Origin: Pseudomonadota bacterium
Lineage (GTDB): Bacteria; Pseudomonadota; Gammaproteobacteria; Xanthomonadales; Xanthomonadaceae
DNA length: 47,843 nt
Assembly (NCBI GenBank): GCA_023419315.1
Contig: JAEZYE010000053.1
Span: forward strand, 1 to 47,843
Reading direction: 5' to 3'
This document shows, in pieces, positions 23,250 through 32,249 of the stretch; the first letter of the stretch is position 1; the number at the start of each line of letters is the position of its first letter. Below the pieces are notes generated by a model. That model ran no database searches, was not told the origin of the DNA, and saw nothing but the letters and a program-made list of their open reading frames with translations. The translations under genes were made by a program, and so were the position numbers.

Positions 23250-25346
23250 TCAGGCAGAGAGATGCTCGATTGCGGCGACGGCGCGGAAGCGATCGGCCAG
23301 GCGCTTCAGCAACGCAAGACGATTGGCCCGGATCGCCGGATCGTCGGCATTGACCATGACGTTGTCGAAGAAGGCATCGACCTGCGGGCGCAGGCGCGCC
23401 AGCCGGTTCAGTACATTGACGTAGTCGTGGCGATGCAATGCATCGTCGGTGTCGCCGAGCGCCGCTTCCACGGCTTCGGCCAGCGCACTTTCGGCGGGCT
23501 CCGCAAGCAGGGCGCGATCTTCCATCGCCGGTATCGCGATGTCGGCCTTCTTCAGGATGTTGTTGATGCGCTTGTTGGCGGCAGCCAGCGCTTCGGCTTC
23601 CGGCAGCGTGGCGAACGTGCCGATGGCATCGACGCGGGTGTCGAAGTCGTACAGCGAGGCCGGCTTGAGCTCGGCCACGGCGTTGAAGTGCGGCGCGGGC
23701 ACGCCCTTGTCGGCGTAGTAGCCGCGGAGGCGATCGAGGATGAAGTCGTGGAGATCCGGCGCCATCGTTTCCGTGTTGCGCTCCGCATGCGGTTGCACGG
23801 CGGCGGGAAGCGATGCAATGGCCACATCGATCAGTTTGCGCAGGTCGACATCGAACCCGCTTTCGATCACCGTTCTCGCCAGGCCCAGTGCATTGCGCCG
23901 CAGCGCAAACGGATCCTTGTTGCCGGTCGGCTTCAGGCCCGCGGCAAAACCGCCTGCGAGGGTGTCCAACCGTTCGGCGATCGCCAGCACCTTGCCCAGC
24001 GGCGACAGCGCGATGTCATCACCGGCGAAGCGAGGCTGGTAGGCCTCGTCGATCGCGAGCGCGATCTCCTTCGGTTCGCCCGCAGCCACGGCGTAGTGGC
24101 GACCGGCGATGCCCTGCAGTTCCGGGAACTCGTTGACCATGCGTGATTGCAGATCGTTCTTCGACAGTTCCGCGGCGCGGCGTGCCTGTGCGGCATCCGC
24201 ACCGACCTGCGGCGCGATGGCTTCGGCAAGCGCGGCGACGCGCTGCACCTTGTCGGCAACGCTGCCCAGCCTGGCCTGGTACGTCACGGTCTTCAGGCCT
24301 TCGCCCATCGACTCCAGGCCCTGCTTCAGGTCCTCGTCGAAGAAGAAGCGCGCATCGGAAAAACGCGGACGGATGACGCGCTCGTAGCCCTTGCGCACTT
24401 CCGCCACGTTCTGCGATTCGATGTTGGCGATGCCGATGAAATGCTCGGTCAGCTTGCCGCCGTCGTTGAGGACGGGGAAGAACTTCTGGTTGATCTCCAT
24501 CGTCTCGATCAGCGCTTCCTGCGGCACCGCGAGGAAGTCGGCTTCGAAGCTGCACAGCACGGCGTTCGGCCATTCGGTCAGGCAGACCACCTGTTCGAGG
24601 TTGTCGTCGGTGATGCGCGCGACGCCACCGGCATCCGCGGCGGCGCGCTCGACTTCGGAAACGATGCGTGCGCGGCGTTCAGCGGCGTCGACCAGCACCT
24701 TGCTGGCGCGCAGGGCGTCCACGTAATCGCCGGGCTGGCCGATCCACACCGGCTTGTCGTGCTCGAAGCGGTGCCCGCGGCTCATGCGATCGGATTTCAC
24801 GCCGAGTACTTCGGCATCCACCACGTCCTTGCCGAGCAGCAGCACCAGCCAATGCACCGGTCGCGCGAACGCGTAGTCGTGATCGCCCCAGCGCATCGGC
24901 TTGGGAATCGGCATGCCGGCGATCGCTTCGCGGACGATGTCGGGCAGCAGTTCGGTGGTGCGCGCACCGGGCTTGATCGCGCGATGGACGAAACGTTCGC
25001 CCTTGCCGTCGGTGGTGCGTTCCAGCTGCGTCCAGTCGATGCCGGCCTTGGCGGCGAATCCCTGCAGCGCCTTGGTCGGCTCGCCGTTCGCGTCCAGCGC
25101 GATGTTGAGGTACGGGCCGAGGACTTCCGACTTCTGCTCCGGCTGCTCGGCGGCCACGCCCGGCAGCAGCACCGCGAGACGGCGCGGCGTGAACAGCGGG
25201 CGTGCATCACCGCGTTCGAAAGCGACGCCGCGCTTTTCCAATGCATCGATCACGCCGTCGAAAAAGGCCTGCGCCAATCCGGGCAACGCCTTGACCGGCA
25301 GTTCCTCGGTGCCCAGTTCGATCAGCAGGGATTTTTGTTCGCTCAT
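23250..25346 (-). CDS. glyS: Glycyl-tRNA synthetase beta subunit
   Basis: 698 residues from ATG 25346 (MSEQKSLLIELGTEELP, the conserved N-terminus); the open frame upstream to 25673 overlaps glyQ and is not used. The beta subunit carries tRNA recognition and an HD-like domain, with C-terminal anticodon-binding DALR-type helices (FDNVMVNADDPAIRANRL). Signature stretches such as KSDRMSRGHRF and NQKFFPV are present. It joins the alpha subunit from glyQ, encoded 101 bp upstream, to form the alpha2beta2 enzyme of most bacteria. Confidence 0.96.
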   Translation of the reverse strand: MSEQKSLLIELGTEELPVKALPGLAQAFFDGVIDALEKRGVAFERGDARPLFTPRRLAVLLPGVAAEQPEQKSEVLGPYLNIALDANGEPTKALQGFAAKAGIDWTQLERTTDGKGERFVHRAIKPGARTTELLPDIVREAIAGMPIPKPMRWGDHDYAFARPVHWLVLLLGKDVVDAEVLGVKSDRMSRGHRFEHDKPVWIGQPGDYVDALRASKVLVDAAERRARIVSEVERAAADAGGVARITDDNLEQVVCLTEWPNAVLCSFEADFLAVPQEALIETMEINQKFFPVLNDGGKLTEHFIGIANIESQNVAEVRKGYERVIRPRFSDARFFFDEDLKQGLESMGEGLKTVTYQARLGSVADKVQRVAALAEAIAPQVGADAAQARRAAELSKNDLQSRMVNEFPELQGIAGRHYAVAAGEPKEIALAIDEAYQPRFAGDDIALSPLGKVLAIAERLDTLAGGFAAGLKPTGNKDPFALRRNALGLARTVIESGFDVDLRKLIDVAIASLPAAVQPHAERNTETMAPDLHDFILDRLRGYYADKGVPAPHFNAVAELKPASLYDFDTRVDAIGTFATLPEAEALAAANKRINNILKKADIAIPAMEDRALLAEPAESALAEAVEAALGDTDDALHRHDYVNVLNRLARLRPQVDAFFDNVMVNADDPAIRANRLALLKRLADRFRAVAAIEHLSA

Positions 25347-25447
25347 TGGTTTCAGCCTTTCGGTGGGGGAGCCTTCGCCGCGGCAGCGAAGGAAGGAAAC
25401 GATCCGGGCAGCGCCTGGCGCCCGCGCACGGATCGTGCCCTGCGTCG

Positions 25448-26383
25448 TTACTTCTTCAAGCCGGGAAAGCCGAGCTTTTCGCGCTGTGCGTAATAGGCCT
25501 CGGCGACCGCCTGGGCCAGCTTGCGCACGCGCAGGATGTAGCGCTGGCGCTCGGTCACCGAGATGGCGCGGCGCGCATCCAGCAGGTTGAAGCTGTGCGA
25601 CGCCTTGGTGACCTGTTCGTAGGCCGGCAGCGGCAGGCCGGCTTCGACCAATTTCATCGCTTCGGCTTCGCATGCGTCGAAGCGGTGGAACATTTCAGCC
25701 ACGTCCGCATGCTCGAAGTTGTACGTGCTCTGTTCGACTTCGTTCTGGTGGTAGACGTCACCGTAGGTGACCACGCCCTGCGGGCCGGTGGTCCACACCA
25801 GGTCGTAGACGTTGTCGCAGTTCTGCAGGTACATGCAGAGCCGCTCCAGACCGTAGGTGATTTCGCCGAGCACCGGACGGCATTCCAGGCCGCCGGCCTG
25901 CTGAAAATAGGTGAACTGGGTGACCTCCATGCCGTTCAGCCAGACTTCCCAGCCGAGGCCCCAGGCGCCGAGCGTCGGCGATTCCCAGTTGTCCTCGACA
26001 AAGCGAAGGTCGTGCACGCGCGGATCGATGCCCAGCGCCTTCAACGAGTCCAGGTACAACTCCTGGATGTTGTCGGGGTTGGGCTTCATCACCACCTGGT
26101 ACTGGTAATAGCGCTGCAGGCGGTTGGGGTTTTCGCCGTAGCGGCCATCGGTGGGGCGGCGGCTGGGCTGCACGTAGGCGGCGTTCCACGGCTCCGGACC
26201 GAGCGCGCGCAGAAAGGTGGCCGGATGGAAGGTGCCGGCGCCGACTTCCAGATCCAGCGGCTGGATCAGCACGCAGCCCTGGGACGCCCAGTACTGGTTG
26301 AGTGTCTGGATGAGGCCCTGGAAGGTGACGGTCGGCGTGGCGACGGGCGGGGGCGTGATCGTCTGGGGCGCGGGGTCGGCCAT
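25448..26383 (-). CDS. glyQ: Glycyl-tRNA synthetase alpha subunit
   Basis: 311 residues from ATG 26383 (a GTG five codons earlier is possible). A class II catalytic subunit: TFQGLIQTLNQYWASQGCV at about 20, the PSRRPTDGRYGENPNRLQ and YQYQVVMKP segments forming motif 2, and the LGWEVWLNGMEVTQFTYFQQ and GLERLCMYLQ stretches of the active site. A Pro/Thr-rich extension (about 5-17) precedes the conserved start. It is followed by glyS in an operon. The start faces that of the glutamine amidotransferase gene across an 85-bp divergent gap. Confidence 0.97.
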   Translation of the reverse strand: MADPAPQTITPPPVATPTVTFQGLIQTLNQYWASQGCVLIQPLDLEVGAGTFHPATFLRALGPEPWNAAYVQPSRRPTDGRYGENPNRLQRYYQYQVVMKPNPDNIQELYLDSLKALGIDPRVHDLRFVEDNWESPTLGAWGLGWEVWLNGMEVTQFTYFQQAGGLECRPVLGEITYGLERLCMYLQNCDNVYDLVWTTGPQGVVTYGDVYHQNEVEQSTYNFEHADVAEMFHRFDACEAEAMKLVEAGLPLPAYEQVTKASHSFNLLDARRAISVTERQRYILRVRKLAQAVAEAYYAQREKLGFPGLKK

Positions 26384-26468
26384 CGTCTTATCGTGCACTG
26401 CGGAAAAGCGGGCTAGTATACGGGCGAACCCCCTGTCCCACCTTCGTTTCCCTGTCCCGGATGCTGCC

Positions 26469-27197
26469 TTGAACGCGCCCTTCCTGATCGTTGAAACCGG
26501 CCAGCCGGTGCCTTCGATGCGGCGCTACGGCGGGTTTCCACACTGGATTCGCGTGGCCGCCGGACTGGAAGCGGATGAAGCCGTGGTGACGAATGTCGAG
26601 CGCGGCGATCCGCTGCCGCGACGCGAAGGTTTCGCCGGTGTGATTGTCAGCGGTTCGGCCGCGATGGTGACCGACCGCGCCGACTGGAGCGAACGCAGCG
26701 CCGATTGGCTGCGCGAGGCCGCCCACGAAGGCGTTCCGGTGCTGGGCATCTGCTACGGCCATCAATTGCTTGCGCATGCGCTGGGGGGCGAAGTCGCCTA
26801 CAACCCCGCGGGCCGCGAGTCCGGCACGGTGACCATTGATCTGCATGCGCATGCCGGCGAAGACCCGCTGTTCTCCGGGTTGCCGGGACGTTTCGCCGCG
26901 CACGCCACCCATGTGCAGACGGTGTTGCGTCCGCCGCAGGGGGCGACCGTGCTGGCCCGTTCCCAACAGGATGACTGTCACGCGTTCCGCTGGCGGGAGC
27001 ACGCCTGGGGCGTCCAGTTCCACCCCGAATTCGCCACCCATCACATGCGCGGCTATGTCCGTGCGCGAGCCGATCATCTGCGCAACGAGGGGCATTGCCC
27101 CGGCCGCATCGCGCGCGAGGTGACGGCGGCGCCGCAAGCCCGCAAACTATTGCGGCGCTTCGTCAGGCACGCGCGCGGGTTGCAGACGGCCCGCTGA
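26469..27197 (+). CDS. Class I glutamine amidotransferase domain protein
   Basis: 243 residues, from TTG at 26469; no ATG is available before residue 17 in frame. The glutaminase triad is complete: Cys95 in GICYGHQ, His185 and Glu187 in VQFHPEF. There is no synthetase domain, so it is a stand-alone GATase related to GuaA/YfeJ-type proteins; the acceptor or substrate is unknown, and cleavage of gamma-glutamyl compounds is possible. The frame extends left into glyQ antisense sequence, which is not used. It precedes a membrane protein gene by 24 bp. Confidence 0.82.
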   Translation: MNAPFLIVETGQPVPSMRRYGGFPHWIRVAAGLEADEAVVTNVERGDPLPRREGFAGVIVSGSAAMVTDRADWSERSADWLREAAHEGVPVLGICYGHQLLAHALGGEVAYNPAGRESGTVTIDLHAHAGEDPLFSGLPGRFAAHATHVQTVLRPPQGATVLARSQQDDCHAFRWREHAWGVQFHPEFATHHMRGYVRARADHLRNEGHCPGRIAREVTAAPQARKLLRRFVRHARGLQTAR

Positions 27198-27221
27198 GTT
27201 TTCCTCCTCCACGGATTTTCG

Positions 27222-28112
27222 ATGAGCACGATCAACAAAGTGCCGGCCAGTGCCGGTGCGGAATGGCTGCTGGCCGGATTCGCCCTGCTGCGCAAGGCGC
27301 CGTTCGCGTTGGCGCGCCTGCCCATCCTGTGGGGCCTGGCGTCCACGCTGGTGGTCTCGCTGGCGGCGCTGACGGGCACGGTGGCGGCGCTCTACCTGGC
27401 GCAGTTCGTGCTGATCCTGGCCGGACCGCTGTTTTTCGGCGCGATGATCTTCGCCGTTCGTGAAGTCGATGAAGGCCGGCCGCCGCTGCCGTCGCACCTG
27501 CTGCAGCCGCTGCGCGCCGGTCATGCCGGCGCGTTGATCGCCACGCTGCTGCCGCAGGTAATCGCGGCGCTGGCGCTTGGCGTGCTGCTGTTCGTGATGA
27601 TCGGCACCGATCAGCTCGAACACCTGATGGATGTGTTCGCGAAAATGCAGGCGATCACGGCTGCCGGTGGCGAGCCGGATCCCGCGTTGGTGGCGGACTT
27701 GCCGGCGTTCCGGCTGCTGCTGTGGCTGATGCTGGTCGCCGTGACGTTCCTGGCGATCAAGTGGATGACCTTCGTCGCCGCGCCGCAGATCATGTTCAGC
27801 GGCACCGATGCGATGACCGCCATGCGCAACAGCCTGCGTGCATGCGCGCACAACTGGACGGCGATGCTGGTGTTCTACCTGCTGGCGGGCATCACGATTT
27901 TCTCGGTGACGTTCGGTTCGCTAATCGTCGCTTCACTGGTGCAGATCTTCGCCGGCCCGACGGTGGGCGCGATCCTGTGGCAGTTGATTCTGCTGTCGGT
28001 GCTGACGCCGGTGCTGTCGGGCGCGATGTACGTGGCGTGGCGGCAGATGCTGTTGCCGCAGTCGGCGGGCGGAACCCGGGCGCCGACCGCGACCACGCAT
28101 TTCGAAGCCTGA
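27222..28112 (+). CDS. BPSS1780 family membrane protein
   Basis: 296 residues with six hydrophobic segments (about 35-55, 57-78, 105-127, 163-190, 215-243, 247-270), so an inner-membrane protein. The layout, with the ALYLAQFVLILAGPLFFGAM segment and the FVAAPQIMFSGTDAMTAMRNS loop, matches the family named after Burkholderia BPSS1780 (also resembling the Xanthomonas DUF of the same type). No function is established. Convergent with zapE, whose stop is 17 bp away. The start ATG 27222 follows the weak purine stretch before it. Confidence 0.8.
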   Translation: MSTINKVPASAGAEWLLAGFALLRKAPFALARLPILWGLASTLVVSLAALTGTVAALYLAQFVLILAGPLFFGAMIFAVREVDEGRPPLPSHLLQPLRAGHAGALIATLLPQVIAALALGVLLFVMIGTDQLEHLMDVFAKMQAITAAGGEPDPALVADLPAFRLLLWLMLVAVTFLAIKWMTFVAAPQIMFSGTDAMTAMRNSLRACAHNWTAMLVFYLLAGITIFSVTFGSLIVASLVQIFAGPTVGAILWQLILLSVLTPVLSGAMYVAWRQMLLPQSAGGTRAPTATTHFEA

Positions 28113-28128
28113 ACGAATCGCCCGACCG

Positions 28129-29274
28129 TCAGGCCTTGTGCGCGCTGGCGAGGTATTCGGCGCTCTGCATTTCAATCAGGCGCGAGGCGGTGCGCTCGAA
28201 CGCACCCTGCAGGCGCTGGCCCGTATACAGCGCCATCGGCGCGGCGTCCGCGGTGCAGGCGAGATTGACGTGGCGGTCGTAGAGCTCGTCGATCAGGTTG
28301 ACGAAGCGCCGCGCCGCGTTCTCGTTGAGTTTGTCGAAGCGCGGGATGCCACCGATCAGCACGGTGTGGAATTCGCGCGCGATCTCGATGTAGTCGGTGG
28401 TGCCGCGCGGGCCCTCGCAGATTGCGGCGAAATCGAACCAGACCACGCCCTTGCCGCGGCCGCGCACCGGGATCTTGCGATCGTCGATGACGATGTTGCC
28501 TTCGCGGCACTGGCTTCCCGCGCTCAGCTCGATCCAGAGATCGTTCAACCAGGCGTCGGACTGCGCATCCAGCGGCGCGCGGTACACGGGTGAACGCGTG
28601 AGCGCGCGCAGGCGGTAATCCTCTTCGCCCACCGCGTGCACGGTGACGCAGTATTTCTGCAGCAGGGCGATGGCCGGCAGGAAGCTGTCGCGCTGCAGGC
28701 CGTCCTTGTAGAGGTTTTCCGGCGCGGTGTTGGAGCTGGTCACCAGCGTCACGCCTTCGGCGATCAACCGTTCCAGCAGGCGTCCGAGCAGCATGGCGTC
28801 GCCGATGTCGGTGACGAAGAACTCGTCCAGCACCAGCACGCGCAGGCGATCGCGCCAGTCCTGCGCGATTTTCGCCAACGGGTCGGCCTGGCCCGCATGT
28901 TCGCGCAAGCGCTCGTGCACGCCGCGCATGAAGCGGTGGAAATGCGTGCGGTACTTGCCGTCGCGCCCGCGCGGCGCATCCGGATGGAAGGTTTCCAGCG
29001 ACAGGCCGTCGTAGAACAGATCGATCAGGAAGGTCTTGCCGCGGCCGACGCCGCCCCACAGGTACATGCCCTTGACCGGCTCGGGCTTCTTCCAGAACGC
29101 GGACAGCCGATCCAGCCAGCCGTCCTGGGCTTCTTCCAGCAGGGCCACGTGGATGCGATCGAGTTCGCGCAGGGCTTCGTGCTGCGCCGGATCGTCACGC
29201 CACCGGCCCTCGGCGACGCCGCGCGCGTACGCCTGCGATGGGGTCAACGGCGATGGCAGATCTCCGTCGGCCAT
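28129..29274 (-). CDS. zapE: Cell division protein ZapE (AFG1-like ATPase)
   Basis: 381 residues from ATG 29274, which overlaps the upstream hydrolase stop by one base (TGATG). Walker A is GGVGRGKT (74-81) and Walker B lies in VLVLDEFFVTDIGD; GMYLWGGVGRGKTFL is diagnostic of the AFG1/ZapE family. ZapE binds FtsZ and limits Z-ring stability in E. coli under stress, with an ATPase activity. The length (about 375) fits. Ends in a helical C-terminus. A long shadow frame continues upstream over the hydrolase gene but is not used. Confidence 0.92.
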   Translation of the reverse strand: MADGDLPSPLTPSQAYARGVAEGRWRDDPAQHEALRELDRIHVALLEEAQDGWLDRLSAFWKKPEPVKGMYLWGGVGRGKTFLIDLFYDGLSLETFHPDAPRGRDGKYRTHFHRFMRGVHERLREHAGQADPLAKIAQDWRDRLRVLVLDEFFVTDIGDAMLLGRLLERLIAEGVTLVTSSNTAPENLYKDGLQRDSFLPAIALLQKYCVTVHAVGEEDYRLRALTRSPVYRAPLDAQSDAWLNDLWIELSAGSQCREGNIVIDDRKIPVRGRGKGVVWFDFAAICEGPRGTTDYIEIAREFHTVLIGGIPRFDKLNENAARRFVNLIDELYDRHVNLACTADAAPMALYTGQRLQGAFERTASRLIEMQSAEYLASAHKA

Positions 29275-29942
29275 CACGCACCCGGCACCCAGGCTTTCAT
29301 CGCGTGCTTGATCGCGCCGCGCAGGTCCATCAGCTTGCGATGGAAGAAGTGGCTCGTTTCCGGCATGCGGATCAGTTCCGGCGGATCCTTCAGGCCGTCG
29401 ATCCATGCGTAGACCGCTTCCGGATCGACGATTTCGTCCTGCTCGCCCTGGATGACCAGCCACGGACATTCCGGAGGAACGATGCGGTCGAAGTCCCAGC
29501 GTCCGACCGGCGGCGCGATCGAGATGAGCGCGTCCGGACGCAGGGCGTCCGTGCTGCGCAGCGAGACATACGCGCCGAAGCTGAAACCGGCCAGCCACAG
29601 GTGGCCTTCGCGCTGGCCGCGAACCCAGTTCACCACCGTGCGCAGATCGTCCGATTCGCCATCGCCGTGATCGAACTGGCCGGCCGATTGCCCGGTGCCG
29701 CGGAAGTTGAAGCGCACCGTGACGGCGCCGAGCTCGCGCAGGCTGCGCGCGGTCATCACCACGACCTTGTTGTGCATGGTGCCGCCCTCGGTGGGCAGCG
29801 GGTGGCAGACGATGGCGGTGAGCGCGAGCGGCGCGACACCGTCTTCGGGCCATTCGACGCTGACTTCCAGCGGCCCGGCGGGGCCTTCGAGGGTCAGGGT
29901 GGCGTTTTCGCGGGGAAATTCGGGCGGCGACATGGAGGCCAT
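29274..29942 (-). CDS. Small alpha/beta hydrolase (YheT/DLH-like)
   Basis: 222 residues from ATG 29942 (a second Met is three codons on). The fold shows CHPLPTEGG near 46-54, NFRGTGQSAG with a conserved Arg-Gly turn near 79-87, the nucleophile Ser121 in GFSFGAYV, a late Asp in GEQDEIVDPE (about 170-178) and His in SHFFHRK. This matches the short hydrolase type often annotated as serine aminopeptidase S33-like or YqjL-like. Substrate unknown. The gene is coupled to zapE (TGATG junction), a pairing that could mean joint expression only. Confidence 0.75.
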   Translation of the reverse strand: MASMSPPEFPRENATLTLEGPAGPLEVSVEWPEDGVAPLALTAIVCHPLPTEGGTMHNKVVVMTARSLRELGAVTVRFNFRGTGQSAGQFDHGDGESDDLRTVVNWVRGQREGHLWLAGFSFGAYVSLRSTDALRPDALISIAPPVGRWDFDRIVPPECPWLVIQGEQDEIVDPEAVYAWIDGLKDPPELIRMPETSHFFHRKLMDLRGAIKHAMKAWVPGA

Positions 29943-30098
29943 GATAAAGCCTGCGTCGCGACGCGCTTGCGAAACGGGCGTCTGCGCGCGCCGCCGCGAT
30001 CGCAACGCAGTGTGCATCCCGCAAGGCTTGTCGCGACGATTGGTGCGGCGCACAATCGCGTGCTTCCCGCGTCGACCCGCGCGATTTCCTACTTCTCC

Positions 30099-31283
30099 AT
30101 GCGTCTTCCCCTGTTCGCGCTCGCGGTGAGCGCTTTCGCCATTGGCACCACCGAGTTCGTGGTGATGGGCCTGCTGCCGCAGATGGCCGGCGATCTGCAT
30201 GTCTCGATTCCCGACGCCGGCATGCTCGTGTCCGGCTACGCGCTGGGCGTGGTGATCGGCGGTCCGCTGATGGCGATGGCGACCGCGCGGCTGCCGCGCA
30301 AGGCGGTGCTGCTGGTGTTGATGGGCCTTTTCATCATCGGCAACCTGCTGTGTGCGCTGGCGCCCGACTACACGCTGCTGATGATCGCGCGCGTCATCGC
30401 CGCGCTGGCGCACGGGTCGTTCTTCGGTGCCGGCGCCGTCGTGGCCGGCCACATCGCGCCACCGGGACGGCGCGCGCAGGCCATCGCGCTGATGTTCACC
30501 GGATTGACCGTGGCCAACATCCTCGGCGTGCCCGCCGGCACCTGGCTCGGGCAGGCCTGGGGCTGGCGCGCGACATTCTGGGCGGTGGCGGCCCTCGGTG
30601 CGGCCGGACTGTTCGCGATCGCGCGCTATGTGCCGGCGCTGCACGATCTGACCCCGCCGCGGCTGGGCCGCGAGTTGCGCGTGCTGCGCGAGCCGCAGGT
30701 GCTGCTGGCGCTGGGCATGACGGTATTCGGCTTCGGCGGCGTGTTCGCGGTGTTCACCTACATCGTGCCGATCCTCACCGATGTCGCGCGCGTGCCCGCC
30801 GAATCCATCGGCGCGGTACTGGTGCTGTTCGGCCTTGGCGCCACGCTCGGCACGCTGCTGGGCGGAAAGTTCGCGGACTGGAAGTTGATGCCCGCACTGA
30901 TGAGCGCGCTGGCCGCGCTGTGCGTGTTCTTCCTGCTGTTCGCCGCGGGCATGCAGCACACCTGGATTGCGGTGTCCGGAGTGTTCCTGATCGGCTTGAT
31001 CGGGTTCGTCGGCGGGCCCGGCCTGCAGGCGCGTTCGGTGCAACAGGCCAATGACGCGCCGCTGCTGGTGTCCACGCTCAACCAGAGTGCGTTCAACCTG
31101 GGCAATGCCGGGGGCGCGTGGATCGGCGCCAGCCTGCTCACCCACGGTGCGGGCTATCCGATGCTGGGCGTGGCGGCCGCCGTGATCACCGCAGTCGGGC
31201 TTGGCCTGACCGTCGCCAGTGCGCAGCTCGAACAGCGTTCGCGCAACGCGGTGGCCTGTTGCGATGGCGGTCCGAACGTCTGA
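30099..31283 (+). CDS. MFS transporter, DHA1-type drug efflux (AraJ/YdhP-like)
   Basis: 394 residues with 12 predicted membrane segments. The start region SAFAIGTTEFVVMGLLPQMA is the mark of the AraJ/YdhP/NepI group of DHA1 exporters, and the segment GGPLMAMATARLPRKAVLL carries the MFS motif A loop (here with a shorter charge pattern). Likely an inner-membrane proton-driven efflux protein; the substrate is unknown. It starts at ATG 30099; the open frame upstream is antisense to the hydrolase gene. A His/Cys-containing tail (CCDGGPNV) is unusual. Confidence 0.85.
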   Translation: MRLPLFALAVSAFAIGTTEFVVMGLLPQMAGDLHVSIPDAGMLVSGYALGVVIGGPLMAMATARLPRKAVLLVLMGLFIIGNLLCALAPDYTLLMIARVIAALAHGSFFGAGAVVAGHIAPPGRRAQAIALMFTGLTVANILGVPAGTWLGQAWGWRATFWAVAALGAAGLFAIARYVPALHDLTPPRLGRELRVLREPQVLLALGMTVFGFGGVFAVFTYIVPILTDVARVPAESIGAVLVLFGLGATLGTLLGGKFADWKLMPALMSALAALCVFFLLFAAGMQHTWIAVSGVFLIGLIGFVGGPGLQARSVQQANDAPLLVSTLNQSAFNLGNAGGAWIGASLLTHGAGYPMLGVAAAVITAVGLGLTVASAQLEQRSRNAVACCDGGPNV

Positions 31284-31319
31284 TGGGCATCCGTCGCTTC
31301 CCGTTCTAGGCTGCGCGCC

Positions 31320-32234
31320 ATGGCTTTCGATGCATTCGCCCTGATTCTCGCCATGCTCGCCCTGGGCCTGGTGTTCGCGCGGCTGAAGCTGCTGCCGTCC
31401 AACGCGGCCGAAGTGCTGAACCTCATCGTGCTGTACATCTGCCTGCCCGCGGCGGTGCTGATCTACGTGCCGCGCCTGCATCTGGACGCCTCGCTCATCG
31501 GCATCGTCATCACGCCGTGGGTGCTGATGGGCGCGACCGTGGTGCTGGTCTCGCTGGCGACGCGCAGTTTCGGTTTCCGGCGCGACGAACACGCGGTGCT
31601 GCTGCTCTGCGTCGCGCTGTGCAACAGCAGCTTCATCGGCTATCCGATGGTGCGCGCGCTGCTGGGCGAACACGCGCTGCCCTACGCGGTGGTGTACGAC
31701 CAGTTCGGCACCTTCGTCCTGCTGTCCACGTTCGGGTTGTACGTACTGGCCAAGTACAGCGGCGACGCGCCGCCGACCCTGCGCACCATCGGGCTGCGCA
31801 TCGTGCGGTTTCCGCCAATCTGGGCGCTCGCGGTCGGAATGACCGTGATGCCGGAACAGCCGCCGCAGTGGATCGCCGCCGCGCTGCAGAAGCTCGCCGA
31901 TGCCCTGTTGCCACTGGTGATGCTGGCCGTCGGCCTGACCATCCAGTTGCGGCTGCCGCGCGATGAAATCGCGCCGCTGGCGACCGGGCTGGTGCTGAAG
32001 CTGCTGGTGATTCCCGCGCTGGCCTTGCCGCTGTCGCTGCTGTTCGGCATGCACGGTTCGATGCTGCAGGCCAATGTGCTGGAGTCGGCGATGCCGACGA
32101 TGATCACGGCCGGCGCACTGGCGATCGCGCACAACCTCGCACCCAGGTTGGCCGCCGCGCTGATCGGTTACGGCATCCTGCTGTGCCTGCTGACCTTGCC
32201 GGCATGGATGTGGATACTGCGCGCGCTGGCGTAG
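31320..32234 (+). CDS. AEC family (auxin efflux carrier-like) transporter
   Basis: 304 residues, ten hydrophobic segments in two inverted halves, as in AEC/BART superfamily permeases. The half-repeats begin with FALILAMLALGLVFARLKLL and ALQKLADALLPLVMLAVGLT. AEC proteins move small organic acids or amino-acid-like anions such as malate; the substrate is not predictable here. The start is ATG 31320, 36 bp after the MFS gene stop, so the two may be co-transcribed. It is convergent with the Ycf46-like ATPase. Confidence 0.88.
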   Translation: MAFDAFALILAMLALGLVFARLKLLPSNAAEVLNLIVLYICLPAAVLIYVPRLHLDASLIGIVITPWVLMGATVVLVSLATRSFGFRRDEHAVLLLCVALCNSSFIGYPMVRALLGEHALPYAVVYDQFGTFVLLSTFGLYVLAKYSGDAPPTLRTIGLRIVRFPPIWALAVGMTVMPEQPPQWIAAALQKLADALLPLVMLAVGLTIQLRLPRDEIAPLATGLVLKLLVIPALALPLSLLFGMHGSMLQANVLESAMPTMITAGALAIAHNLAPRLAAALIGYGILLCLLTLPAWMWILRALA

Positions 32235-32249
32235 GGCGGGGCCGACCGT

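Noticed and set aside
29943..32132. Long minus-strand extension ahead of the small hydrolase
   Set aside because: It is antisense to the MFS and AEC genes and consists of His/Gln/Arg-rich noise; the hydrolase starts at 29942.
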